From assembly GCA_019843655.1 (NCBI GenBank), contig JACDQD010000002.1, forward strand, positions 5,094,585 to 5,158,584: 64,000 nt of DNA. The letters run 5' to 3'. This DNA is from Lethocerus indicus (lineage: Eukaryota; Arthropoda; Insecta; Hemiptera; Belostomatidae). A program made the translations under genes and the position numbers. Shown here piece by piece: positions 1-10,371 of the stretch. The notes beneath the pieces are model-generated. The model searched no databases. It was not told the DNA's origin and saw only the letters and a list, made by a program, of their open reading frames with translations. Position 1 is the stretch's first letter. Each line of letters begins with the position of its first letter.

Positions 1-1406
1 TATTAACGCTTTATTCTAATCGAAAAATGTAAACTAGTTCGAAAACACATACTGTAGTCTCATCTAAATAACCCGCTAGCTTAAATTAACATCCGCGTTG
101 GGTGTTGTAATCGTGTTTTAATAGTGAACGTAAATTTCACCTTCTATGAGCGCTAAAATTGTCATTTCTCATCACACAATAATCAATCGTTTTCTGATTA
201 TAAATATTCGGGTTTGCGGGAAATTTTCAATATTCTATTGACGTTTTATCATACTATAAGAATGGCGATTAAATCGTAATTTCTAATCACGGTAACGCGC
301 TGTAATATCTTAATTTTAATTTAAAATTTAAATAATTTCTCGAGATAATTACGTTTAGGTTCGTTGAAGATATACTCGGACTGTATTAATATCAAAATAA
401 ACATCCGAAGTCTCACTTTATCGGTCCAGGTATAGGATTAGGTGTTGATGAGTCATGAAATAAATTCATAGAAATTTCTTAGCATTGAAGTATTTCCGGC
501 GAGGCCTCATGACTTGATGCCCCCCAGCCGCCGCCACCGCCCCCGGCTGTCAATTGTGACTTTTCTGCCCGTGATAGTAAAGGCGTATATGTGTTGTCGT
601 GTCGTGTAATTAGACAAGAGGTCGATTAACACCGCAGTGATAGATGTCCTTCATTAGGTGTGGCCGAGGTGTTGGTGTTTTACATCAGACGTGTAACGAC
701 CTATAAGCCGGTAATTATCCGCTCCCTCGACCCAATACATCAACCGCTTTCTACATTTCATTATCACTGATTGCCCATTGCCGCCCGCTCCTAGCTCTCC
801 TCATTTCGGTCTTTTATACTTCCTCTTGACTTCTCATTCGTTATTGTCTCTTTTGAGTTCGCTTATCATCCGGGGTAGAGTTCATTCGGCTAATTTATAT
901 TTGACTCCATGTCAAATAAAAATAAAATTTGATCGCGCTTTCCTGACAATAATGCCTGAGAAATTACTTATGAACTACCTTGGCCAAATGTCTCAAAATA
1001 AAATTTTATATAATATTTTTGCAATTTCTTTATCCAGGTAATTTTATGTCTATTCTAACGAATTCTTCCGAAATAATTTCCTATTGCAGGAACAATTGAG
1101 TTTCGAAGCGATTATAGTGTACACCCAAAGGTCGTATGATATCACTACCCAATGTGCATTTAGTTCCAATGTTAGCAAATATACATTACTTATTTATGTG
1201 TATTTAAGTATCATAAAATAGTTAAATCGTATAATAAATATTCGGGCATATTTTTATACGTAGGTATATTTTTATATATCGTTACATTTGCGATTTTCTG
1301 CCCAATAATAATATAGTACATCCCAGCAGTAACGATATTCCGAACTATCGCGAATACCCAAACCAGAACTGTAAAAATATTTCTTTTACATAGTGTGTAG
1401 AGTTAC
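1..1406 (-). other. Myosin III intron (partial)
   Basis: This is the intron after coding exon 3, cut by the window edge. It is AT-rich with one GC-rich patch around 515-550. I see no exon with splice sites and kinase motifs in it on either strand. Confidence 0.6.
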
Positions 1407-1511
1407 CTTTATGGTTTCCTTCAGAATAAAAGCAATGTGAACTTCGGACATTTTCTTGTTCTGTGAAATTAAAGACCTGACGAGGTCCGTGGCCGGGCCG
1501 CCTTCGCAAAG
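1407..1511 (-). CDS. ninaC: Class III myosin (NinaC-type), coding exon 3 of a partial gene
   Basis: This 105-nt exon encodes residues 106-140 of the predicted protein and continues the kinase domain. It starts with LCEGGPATDLV, the hinge and helix-D segment (compare the YCAGG-type hinge of NinaC kinases), and ends with IAFILKETIK, helix E. The acceptor is ctgtttcAG before CTT at 1511 and the donor is AAAG|GTAACT at 1407/1406. Both ends are phase 0, matching the phase-0 end of the previous exon across a 105-bp intron. The next exon should carry the HRD catalytic loop and DFG motif. I looked for an HRD-type codon string on the minus strand of positions 1-1400 and did not find one, so it probably lies outside the window. 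The assignment to myosin III rather than another STE20-like kinase rests on the leader, the insert after the FYG motif and the IWFVM gatekeeper segment in exon 2; the motor domain itself is not visible. Confidence 0.88.
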
Positions 1512-1616
1512 CTGAAACAGCCGAATTCATCGATTTTTGTATCTCGAATATTCGGTCAATCGATATCGCGGCTAACGTGCATTTTAAGGAAGGAAAATGA
1601 ATCGAAAATGTCATAC

Positions 1617-1798
1617 CTGCATAACAAACCATATTTTGTCGTATCCGTCCGGTTGTTGTGCCTTTTTCAAGAAAACGCCGTAGAAGTCCGGCAGGTTGGG
1701 GTGGTCGGAGAGATCCCTGAGTATGCGGTACTCTTCTTCGATGTCGGGCAGCGTCTCTTTGTTCACCGTTTGCACCTTGACTGCAACTCTCTTCCCGC
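1617..1798 (-). CDS. ninaC: Class III myosin (NinaC-type), coding exon 2, kinase N-lobe
   Basis: This 182-nt exon encodes residues 45 (split Gly) to 105. It contains the ATP-anchoring lysine in RVAVKV (Lys52), the helix-C acidic run DIEEEYRILRDL that supplies the salt-bridge Glu, then DHPNLPDFYGVF and the gatekeeper strand KIWFVMQ. From memory of the family, IEEEYR.LRD, DHPNLP.FYGV and IWFVM are close to Drosophila NinaC, and the DHPN..FYG pattern is shared with vertebrate MYO3A/B. The acceptor is tttcAG|GCGGG and the donor ATGCAG|GTATGA. The exon starts in phase 1 (G|GC) and ends in phase 0, consistent with both neighbours. NinaC is a photoreceptor protein combining an N-terminal Ser/Thr kinase with a myosin motor; in flies it acts in rhabdomeres with calmodulin and arrestin. 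Function here is inferred from family. Confidence 0.92.
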
Positions 1799-2489
1799 CT
1801 GAAATGACCGCAATCGGATATTCTCATAATATTGTTTTTGTCTGTTCCCTTCCAGTCTGTTCACTAAAATGCTGCGTAATATTGCTTAATAATTGCTTAA
1901 TTATTGCGTAATATTATCGGCAGAAAAAATATTGGAGTTATTTAAATAGGTCAAAGTTTAGAGTAGCCACCCTGACATTTTGTTTAGTAAAAGCGCAAAC
2001 CTTAAAAACGATTTCTCAGCAGGAATCGATACACCAGAGCTGACTCGCTAAGCCAATTACCTCTTAGCTGGACTTAATATAATTAAACAAGTCTACTCTT
2101 TTAATTTGATAAAAAAAACTGATTTTAAATTTTACTGTACTCTATTATGTTTGTAAAAAATCTTTTTATTGAACTGAATTTAAAGAATGAATTTACTATA
2201 TTCATCTATTTAAGTAGGTGTTGGTGCTGGAACTTAATTTTAAGAGTTCGTGCTTTACTAAATTTAAATCGCCATAGAGTGCAGTATTAAGCAATGTTAA
2301 CCAACTAACAACAGAACAATGATTTTGAGCTACTATTTTACAGTTTAAAATGACTGAATTCAATAAACTGTAATTATTTAGCATCCATAAATAAAATATT
2401 AACTCACAATAAAATTCCGTCACATGCGTCTCTGTAGATAAACTGGACGGTTCTATTCTAACTTATATGATTATGAAATGAAGATTGAC
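1799..2489 (-). other. Myosin III intron 1 between coding exons 1 and 2
   Basis: This 691-bp intron is bounded by GTCAAT and tttcAG, in phase 1. It is AT-rich. I see no other feature in it. Confidence 0.85.
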
Positions 2490-2622
2490 CTGATTGGCTG
2501 TCTGTGGCGACGTAAACCTGGGCAAAAATGCCTTTCCCGATGACCTCGAGGAGTTCATATCTGTCGCCAGGGTCCTCGAGGCTGTTCAAGTCCAAATTCT
2601 CGTCTCTAAGCCCGCGCTCCAT
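2490..2622 (-). CDS. ninaC: Class III myosin (NinaC-type), first coding exon with start codon
   Basis: The start ATG is at 2622-2620 in a strong context (A at -3, G at +4), and an in-frame TAA at 2631-2629 closes the frame upstream, so this is the true N-terminus. The 133 nt encode residues 1-44 plus one base. After a 17-residue leader comes DPGDRYELLEVIGKGIFAQV, the start of the kinase domain with its glycine-rich loop. The loop reads GKGIFA, with Ala at the third glycine position, a change I also recall for fly NinaC. The donor is TCAG|GTCAAT (weak at +3 to +6), but its phase 1 fits exon 2 exactly. The exon itself seems to begin at 2637 after the acceptor attgcAG|ACCGG, which implies at least one untranslated upstream exon between here and Wnt10. 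In total 140 residues of the gene lie in the window. Confidence 0.9.
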
Positions 2623-2637
2623 TTTCCATTAACCGGT
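2623..2637 (-). other. Short 5'UTR segment of the myosin III start exon, with overlapping uORF
   Basis: The acceptor attgcAG at 2639-2638 follows a region (2641-2675) rich in T and C on the sense strand, leaving 15 nt of 5'UTR before the ATG. Those 15 nt contain an upstream ATG at 2629 (T at -3, a weak context) that opens a 7-codon ORF ending at TAG 2608-2606. It therefore overlaps the main start in another frame. The upstream untranslated exon was not located with certainty; one minus-strand donor-like site, TTAAG|GTAAGC, lies at 5289/5288. Confidence 0.5.
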
Positions 2638-5462
2638 CTGCAATTTAATTGTAAAAGAAGAAGAAGTATAATAATGACATCATGTTTGTTCAAATATTAC
2701 AAATAATAATAATAATTTATCTCGATTAGAATCACTCATTGTATTAGAAAATTAGTCAAATGAATGAATTTAATAATAATTAATTTTGTATTATATATTA
2801 TTTAACATTCTATCGCAATGCTACTAAGAACTGCTACCGTGCTGTCTATTTTATATATGGTAGTCTATCACTCTGAGAACTTTCCAATCGGAATTAATCA
2901 TTTCATTGCGTCAATTTCCTGCCTTAGAGTTGTGCAGCCTAACACGATATTACACGATGGCATATTTTTTTGTTTCAGGTGGTGACTGGGTCATTGGGCA
3001 GGCAACGTCGTCAAGGTAAGGTAAGTGTCATTACTTTATGTAACCATCCGAATATCGTTTTGTATAGAGTTGAAAATTTGAAAACTCAATTAGTAATAAT
3101 AGTAATAATATTAATATACATGTATTATATTTATAATGAAATAACATTACGAATGAATTAATAATGAAAGGGCATTTAAAACGAAGTTAAAGTTGTAATT
3201 TAAGTTGTTGACGGAAACAAATGGACGAAATGTACAAAATTACAAATGGGCAATCTACTTGGATTGTCGAATTTTGCTATTGTGCGAGTTACTAAAATAT
3301 CGGTCGTCTCACTACGAAACAATTTTTATACTAAATCGTGCTTGCTTCTTCGGACTTGCTTTGGTAGTTTTTTAATTAGGGTTTCTAATCCATTCCCAAA
3401 TAATATAAATAAGTGAACTTTAGGCGGATAGAATTACTCCGATTCTTCTTATTCTGCTTTATATAGTAGGCACAGCGCAATATTCACTTCTCATAAAACT
3501 AATATCGCTTCAACCACGTTTTTAATACCGGAATGATTAAGATGGGGAAGTCGCGAGTCTGATAGGGCCGAACGAGCCGTTTGATATAACTCGGTCTGTG
3601 GGCGATGGTAGGGGTGGTTAAAGGACACGCCGCCGAGTAATAAGCTAAGAGCGCACTAACTATTCAATACTCAATACTGGTCTCTGTGATGTGAATCGAG
3701 AGCAGGGGTGGAGAAAAAAAACTGTGCAACTCTCCCGCCTTCTAAAACCATGTATTACCCGTACTGGTTCGTCTTTTGATCTCCCCGACTGATTCATTAC
3801 CCAAATGGAAACGAGGAAGGTGGACGCGTCCCCTTATGAGGTCGAGGGTGGTCGATGAATGAAGAACGGCGGCACGGAGGGCTGGTGACTGGCGAGGGCC
3901 TGTGTGCTGTCTGTCTGCTCTGTCACCGGCGACTGTCGGTGGACGCCCTTCCTACTAGCCCTCTTACCAACTCCGGCCCGCCCGATCCTGTTAGCGCTAA
4001 CAGCATTATAGATCCCCTACAAGTCAGCCTGACTTAATTTTTTTTTTAACACCGGTCTTCCCCGTTCTGAAGTTCGGCCGTACCACGTGATCGTAAACCA
4101 AACGAGACCTTCTTCGGAGGAGGACGGGGAATTTGAAACGGTTCGAGAGCTACGGATATTTTAAGCCCACTTGTTCGTAGGATTATAAATTACGGACATC
4201 AACGTGTAATATATAGACCCAGCGAAACGGTCAGTTCCGTTTAAATTACAAGCTTAATACTATCTGTTTTTAGAATGTTGCTCTTTCTGTAAAGGTCTGA
4301 AGTTCAGCGAGCATTTAGTATAGCATCGTGTACTTAAGCCAGGTACCGACATACCGAGGTCTACGGGAGGCTTCATTAAAAATACCTTAAAAAGTATTCT
4401 TTCGTTTTTGTATCATTATTTTTTCAAAATTTGATCTCTCCTAGTCTTGTTTTTAGAATTAATAAAGTCCGAACATAATTTCCTTGTCAAGATCTGATCC
4501 GTTGATTGTCGGAATAGAAATTACTGATGAAACAGTTAATATTGATAAACGCCATTGAAAAGATTAAAACCCATTTCGGAAATGTATACGCACTAACGGA
4601 TAGATAAACAGCGTATGAAGAAATTAATTAGGACACTTAATTCTCAATTATTTGACTGAATCGATCAATATTTTGAATCGTCGTCTATGAATTTTCTCTT
4701 TCATTGCGAACACGTTTCATTGAGAACAATTACAACAAGACAGTCAATGTGTTAATCAATAATTGGAGCAATCTGTGATGATATAAAATAAATCTGGAAT
4801 GACATGAATGCAATTAGTGATAATTAATTCGTCGATTACCGTTCTAATTATTCATTCGCTCTGGAGTTTGTTATTAGCATTAACACGCAGATTAACATTA
4901 TCGATTTGTTAACTCAAATTGTTTAATAATAGATTTCTTTTATTTTCTTTTTCCGAATTGAGTTTTGTTCCATTAATATGACAGGTATTTTATATGATAG
5001 TAATTGAAATAAATACAATATAACTCATCATAATATATTTCTATATATATTATTACAGATAAAACAATATATATTACATCAACTTGTACACTGGGATTAT
5101 GTTACATATGTATTATTAAGCTACCAAAATAAATAAATAAGTCATTAGAGGAACGAAAATTAAATATTAATTCAATTAAATTATGTTTATTAATATTCTT
5201 ACAAACTAAGGGAATAAATACTGCTACAATATTTTTTCGGTATCGATTCAGTATGAAGAAATATAACATCAATTATGCGACAGCTTACCTTAATTTAACA
5301 TTTTTATAGTTAAATATGTTTTTCATACTTTAGTGATTATAACAGGAGACAAATGCTTTTTAAGAGGAAAATTAGGAGACCGAAACATTTTGTTGATAGA
5401 TTATTCTTGTAACTTGTGATAAATCTGATCAATTAATCTAACTAAAACTCATTCTTCGTTTA

Positions 5463-5500
5463 TCCTATCTAAGTAAATTGTCTTAGATAGGACAATTTAC
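5463..5500. repeat. Interleaved pair of perfect 10-bp inverted repeats
   Basis: TCCTATCTAA (5463-5472) is the reverse complement of 5483-5492, and GTAAATTGTC (5473-5482) is the reverse complement of 5491-5500. The order is A-B-A'-B' with a 2-bp overlap of the last two arms. Each pair alone can form a 10-bp hairpin, but not both in simple nested form; together they have H-type pseudoknot geometry. Confidence 0.85.
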
Positions 5501-5770
5501 AACTATATGTTTGGATGTACGTATATACACGCATATAATAATCGTTTTATATTTGTATGACATTGAAAGTCAATAGGTTATCCAGTACTTCATAATTCTG
5601 CATTAATATTTAAATAAAAGGATAAAAAAATACTGTCCGAAACTTAAAATATTGTAAATGTACAAAAGAATAGTATTTACAAAGTATATTTAAAAAATTC
5701 CTTTAGCTACACGAGCTGGGGGGGGGTGTCCATCTGAGTGAAAATAAATACATGGATTATATATGTATCT

Positions 5771-5773
<3 letters not shown>

Positions 5774-5827
<54 letters not shown>
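5774..5827. repeat. (TA)27 microsatellite
   Basis: Uninterrupted TA dinucleotide tract of 54 bp, read directly. Confidence 0.98.
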
Positions 5828-5829
<2 letters not shown>

Positions 5830-6549
5830 TACGATCCCCAACAAATTTCAATAATAATAAATGATATACCTCTACTCATTCTGTACAATTTTAATAGAAC
5901 CATTTGGGAACATTTTTAGAAAAAACGTACTTTCCTGAAAATTCGCTCAATATCATTATTGGTAACGTATGAAAATGCCTCGTTCGGATAGTACACCGTA
6001 CATTTGTCACATTTTACATTTTTCTATTTAAAAACGCGTTTTATAGAAGTGAAATCTGCGCATAAAGTTATGAATATAGGAATATCGTTTTCTTCTTAGT
6101 TTTATGTATCAATGCATCGTAAATTTAATTTTCCTAAATGCAATTAATCTCACTCGATATAAATGACCGTTATATTAATGCACAATTTATCATAAATTCT
6201 AACAGGGGCTAATTTATTTTCATGATTTCACGTAGTTATTAAATAATGGGTGCGGTAATATTTCCATTGATTTGACTCTGATGTACTGTTTACGTATTTA
6301 AATTCCTCCCCGTTGTTGTTCGTTCGGTTTAGGGCTAAAGTAGCTTCTCGCATCGAGATTAGTATTCAGTGATTAGAATGTGTAATTCCGGCGATCATAC
6401 ACTATCATATAAGGCGTCATACCAAACGACTTATAGTAGAAATTCCAAGTGTATACTGTATCCGATGGTAAAACGTAGCTCGGACCAAACACGCGAGGGT
6501 AGGCAGACAATCAGATCGACCCTTAATTTAAAATTCTCTTAGTAACCGT

Positions 6550-6555
6550 TTTATT
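6550..6555 (-). terminator. Candidate Wnt10 polyadenylation signal AATAAA
   Basis: Plus-strand TTTATT reads AATAAA on the sense strand, about 165 nt downstream of the Wnt10 stop codon. GT-rich sequence follows on the sense strand within about 60 nt (TGATTGTCTG, CGTGTTTGG). It is the first canonical signal I see after the stop; another lies at 6213-6218. Use of either site cannot be decided from the sequence. Confidence 0.4.
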
Positions 6556-6718
6556 CCGACACCGGCCGTAAAATACGCAAAGGCCACTGTGTCATAACCC
6601 AAAAAGGTTTAACCCCAATCGAAATTTTTAACATTTTCAAGAGCAGTAGTCGAAAACGAGTCACGCCAGGAAAATGTCATTCGTCCCGTTAGATATTAAA
6701 TGTCTCTCAGTCGACGGA

Positions 6719-7291
6719 TCACTTGCAGACGGTTATCCACTCGTCGATGGTACAGTTCTTGCAGGTGACATAGCAGCACCATTGGAACTTGCATTGGCAG
6801 CGGTCGGTGGTGCGGCGCCTGACGACGTTGTAGCCGCGGCCGCAGCAGAGCGAGGCGCAGCTGTCCACGCCCCGTGCGGACCTGCGGCACTGGCGGCCCA
6901 CAGTACCGGCAACCTCGAGCCCGGTGTCCCTCTCGCAGAAGTTAGGGCTTTTCTCGTAGTAGAGCAGGCTGTTGGCCAGCTCCTTCGGGCGGCGCCTCCT
7001 CCTCCGCTTCTTCTTCCTCTTCTTCTTGTTGTTCTTCTTACTTTGGTCTCTGTCGCGGCGGCGGCCCTTCCCCTTTCCCTTCCTCTTGGGCCGTTCCTCG
7101 ACCACAAGCAGTGGGCCGCTGGTGCCGGTCCCCGTGTTCGACTCCTCCACCATAACCGCGTCCCTGAACTTGTCCTTGAGGGCGGCTCCGACCACTCTGA
7201 AGTCGGGCGCCGCGCGCCAGCACGTCTTCAGCTCGCAGCTCCCCGACACTCCGTGACATTTGCACCTCACTTCCATGTTGCTAGCCACCGC
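6719..7291 (-). CDS. Wnt10: Wnt10 coding exon 4 (C-terminal half, with stop)
   Basis: This last exon encodes residues 217-406. It opens with AVASNMEVRCKCHGVSGSC, the thumb hairpin whose first serine (residue 232) is the site O-palmitoleoylated by Porcupine in the family, followed by ELKTCWRAAPDFR. The C-terminal cysteine-rich domain runs from LLYYEKSPNFCE through GTVGRQC, CCGRGYN, CQCKFQWCCYVTC to the end WITVCK and TGA. Sixteen cysteines lie here. Wnt10 identity rests on SPNFCERD, GTVGRQC and the EW.SVCK-like end, close to vertebrate WNT10A/B as I recall them. NCT at residues 395-397 is a possible N-glycosylation site. Residues 283-319 form an insertion of almost only Arg, Lys and Gly. The acceptor is ttataG|GCGGTG, phase 0. 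Wnt10 is a secreted lipid-modified ligand for Frizzled/LRP receptors. Confidence 0.97.
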   Translation of the reverse strand, partial: AVASNMEVRCKCHGVSGSCELKTCWRAAPDFRVVGAALKDKFRDAVMVEESNTGTGTSGPLLVVEERPKRKGKGKGRRRDRDQSKKNNKKKRKKKRRRRRRPKELANSLLYYEKSPNFCERDTGLEVAGTVGRQCRRSARGVDSCASLCCGRGYNVVRRRTTDRCQCKFQWCCYVTCKNCTIDEWITVCK

Positions 7292-8514
7292 CTATAAACA
7301 TTTGAAACAATCACATATTTACCATTGAAACTGTGAAATAAGGCAAAATGTCACATCGTAAAGGAAAAAAATAAATCTCACAACAAATAGGATTCGAATG
7401 ATGGCGCATATTTGTTGTTAAGATACCGAGTGAATACGGACTTCTTCCAACGTTATTTTATCGCCGAGTTACCGATTTATTGTTTGGAGCAATCCTTTCT
7501 ATGATATAGCCTTTATTAACCTTACTTTTATTTTATACTTCTATATTCCCGAACGAAATAAGATAAGAAATCTTCAGATGGTAAAAGTCTGTAAATCGCG
7601 CCAGTCGTCTGGAATGCAGTCAATTTGATTCGGTCGCGAATAAGGAGCCGATTTTAGGAGTCGGCCGGCCGCGAAAAAAGCGGTTTGCGGCTACCGTCGG
7701 ATGGTCTATCGATGACTGTGGGACACGGACAAGTGGATGGACAATGAGCCGTGCCGATTCGTCCCAGGCGGGTTGACTTTAATTAACAGGAAATCCGGTA
7801 CTCTCGGTCGACTGCCGCCGAAGAAAGACCGACTGTGAAGGATGGATTAACACGGTTTGACCCCCCGGGCCGCTCTTACACAAGATTTATCTTCGTTGAG
7901 CTCCGCTCGGGACTCGAATGTTGATTAATCGTCTTCAAAATATTGACGGCGCTTTGATTTACTTCTCGGCAGTATTTGATTTTATGAATCTCGGGGTTTC
8001 CGGTCGTTAAAATTAGCATTTTTTTTACTTATATACTTCTTATATTACTCATAATTTATAAACTACATCCTACAAATAATAGGTTTGATGTAATTTACGT
8101 ACTTTTTAAAAGGTATTTTTACTCCTACTAAATCATGTTCCCCGTACCAAATCCGACTACCTTAAAGTCTGTAATCAGCCGATAATAGAATAAAAACTAA
8201 CGGAATGTATTCAAACGTCTGATATTCTTTTAATTAAGATCAAATAAATCGTTATTGTTTTCCCTTAACTAGTTCCATCGTGTTGTATTCAACTTCCAGT
8301 TTCTCGTAGGTTTTTTATAATTATTAATTTTTGTAAAGGGAATATATAATTTTATAAGAGTATCGGTAGTTTATGATTCAATAAATTCGCTATTCACTGT
8401 GTTGGTATTGATGCTAAGTTGCAGTTTGAAAATTCTCTAAAAAAATGGTTCCTTTTTAGTGTAGTTTTTTGTTAACTGTCGAAATGATTATGTTGGGAGC
8501 ACTCCAGATATTTT

Positions 8515-8571
8515 ATCGGTACCGATCACCGAGGGCTCCAAGAGGGACAAGTGGTCGCGTGTTCCACTTGT
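8515..8571. repeat. 12-bp palindrome next to an 8-bp inverted repeat
   Basis: ATCGGTACCGAT (8515-8526) is a perfect palindrome. Twenty bases on, ACAAGTGG (8547-8554) and CCACTTGT (8564-8571) form a perfect inverted repeat with a 9-nt spacer. CAAGTG/CACTTG also fits E-box and NK2-type core sites. A regulatory role is only a guess. Confidence 0.6.
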
Positions 8572-9519
8572 AGTTAGTGCGTCTTATTTAAAAGAACGAC
8601 ACCGACAACACGTCTAAAGATAACGGGCGTTAGTTATAACTTGAAAATCGCTTGAATGCATAATAAATAGAAATGTTATCAGCGTTATATCCCGGATCAA
8701 CCGCTTGTTGAAATCATAAATAAATGACGTTTCATTTATGACGCGATCACAATTAATACAGGGACTTGTGTCGAAGACAGTAATAGAGTTATAAGATGAA
8801 TCGGGTCCATAAATTGGTCGGTTGGATCTGAATGGAGTGTGAAGGATGGATTGATACGGTGGTAGGCGTCGATCGAACACGGAGGCTGTCATAATATTGA
8901 CACTGGGCGTGAGGCCTGTGTCACATCCATCTTGGACGGGACCATCTATTTTATTTTTTGTCCACCCCCGACCTATCCATCGTCGCACTCATTAGACACG
9001 TCACCCGTCGCGTATCGCTCCCCCTCCAATAAGGGAGCCGCTTCAGAGCCCGATCGTTAACTCGCGTAAGAATACCTCAGAGAAGGTTGTGCGTACGAAA
9101 ATGTGCGGGAAATGTGATATTCCGTCAATGGCGGGGTTCAATAGCAGTAGCACGGGTTAATCGCTCTAACATCATGGACACTCCGTAAACACTGAGAATT
9201 AACGGCCATTCTATATTATACCTTTCACAAACAATCCGACGTCAATTTAGAACAAAGATTAAAAGCGACTTATTTATTTTTTGGTTCGCCATAATCGCCA
9301 TTTTTCATTAGAAAAACAAGAATTGAAATTCGAGCCGACTGGTATTTTATTCTGCACAATCCAGGCTTCATTGGAGTTAAAACTACTTTTGTTTACAGTC
9401 ACAATATTAATGCGTCGATCTTTTAAATATATTATTGAAACGTGCCGGGCGAAAAGAATAAAAAAAACTTCGAATGTGATTTATGCAGAGGCATTAAAGA
9501 AAGGAATAATTACCGGGTC

Positions 9520-9694
9520 ATTTAACTGATATTAATTAATTCCCATGAGTTACTCGTCGTAACAAACGGTTGTATTCCTCAGTGTTAGCTCGGTCGTTAC
9601 CGGCTCTGATTCATCTTCGGCCATATTTCATTCGAGTTCTCCCATCTCTCATCCACGATAATTATTGCCTCCATTAGCCTTTGCAATATTTTAC
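9520..9694. repeat. Diverged duplicated element, copy 1
   Basis: This 175-bp segment aligns collinearly with 10200-10371. Shared blocks in order are ATTTAA.TGATATT, AATTCCC.TGAG, CTCGGTCGTTACC, TCGG.CATATTTC, CCATCTCTCATCCA, TAATTATTGCC and GCAATATT. The homology begins and ends sharply, in the same orientation, about 680 bp apart. It includes TAATTA/TAATTATT homeodomain-type cores. It could be a duplicated enhancer element or two relics of one repeat family; no terminal inverted repeats are evident. Confidence 0.75.
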
Positions 9695-10199
9695 GCCGCA
9701 AACACTGTTCGGATCCCACGTTTAAATTTAGGTCTTGGGCAAACAAGCCGACCCATCTGAATGGGACCGATCGACTGTTGATCGGCGAGTGTAATTAATT
9801 GCGTGCACCGGTTTATCATAACGTGTATATTCCTGTGACCTAGCGAGATATAAAATTGGGAACATTGCTGGATGAGCATATACAGTTTCTGACATTATGT
9901 AATACATTCCGGTTTTATTCTCCGGTTGTTTAACATCTTTTTCTTTGTACTTTGACAACTAAAACAACTATACAAAATTATTTTGATTGACAATATCGAA
10001 TAGCCGATATTCCTTTTTTCTACTATTACTAAATAAATATTTAATATCCTGGATAAAAGGATAACGGGTAAGACTCGGTGGGATTCGTTTGGCTGCCGAG
10101 TATTTGTGTACGGGATATGAAATCATGTAGATCAGTCAGTAACGGTTCAAGATTTATAAGGGGACATTACCGGCTCACGACAGAAACAACGACGAGTCG

Positions 10200-10371
10200 A
10201 TTTAAGTGATATTTATTAATAATTCCCGTGAGAGCCGGCCTTGTTCACAATAAACTCGGTCGTTACCCGGATGATTCACGGTCGGTCATATTTCAACACT
10301 CGTGTTGGGTGAGTTTTTCCATCTCTCATCCAGGTTAATTATTGCCCCCATCACCTCTCGCAATATTCTAG
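10200..10371. repeat. Diverged duplicated element, copy 2
   Basis: This is the partner of 9520-9694. The best-kept part is the last 55 bp (CCATCTCTCATCCA to GCAATATT), while the middle has small insertions such as a short AACACTCGTGTTGGG palindromic stretch absent from copy 1. The divergence pattern, with conserved blocks separated by indels, resembles an old duplication under patchy constraint. Confidence 0.75.

Larger units (their letters stand above)
2640..6549. other. Intergenic region between the myosin III coding start and the Wnt10 3' end
   Basis: No coding exon could be supported here. It should include the untranslated first exon and promoter of the myosin III gene. The stretch 3540-4150 is richer in GC than its surroundings. 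Other contents are a T9 run near 4039, a run of Gs near 5720, the TA microsatellite at 5774-5827, the interleaved inverted repeats at 5463-5500 and an exon-like plus-strand segment at 2979-3020. Confidence 0.6.

Noticed and set aside
1..1400. Search for the next myosin III exon (HRD/DFG)
   Set aside because: No matching codon pattern on the minus strand; probably beyond the left edge.
6674..7297. Long plus-strand ORF (207 codons) antisense to the Wnt10 last exon
   Set aside because: It mirrors a GC-rich coding exon; its product is low-complexity Ala/Leu/Pro and the Wnt motifs on the minus strand are unmistakable.
8614..8988. 124-codon minus-strand ORF in Wnt10 intron 3
   Set aside because: No recognisable motif; a frame of this length is expected occasionally in 64 kb, and neighbouring sequence in the same frame is not open.
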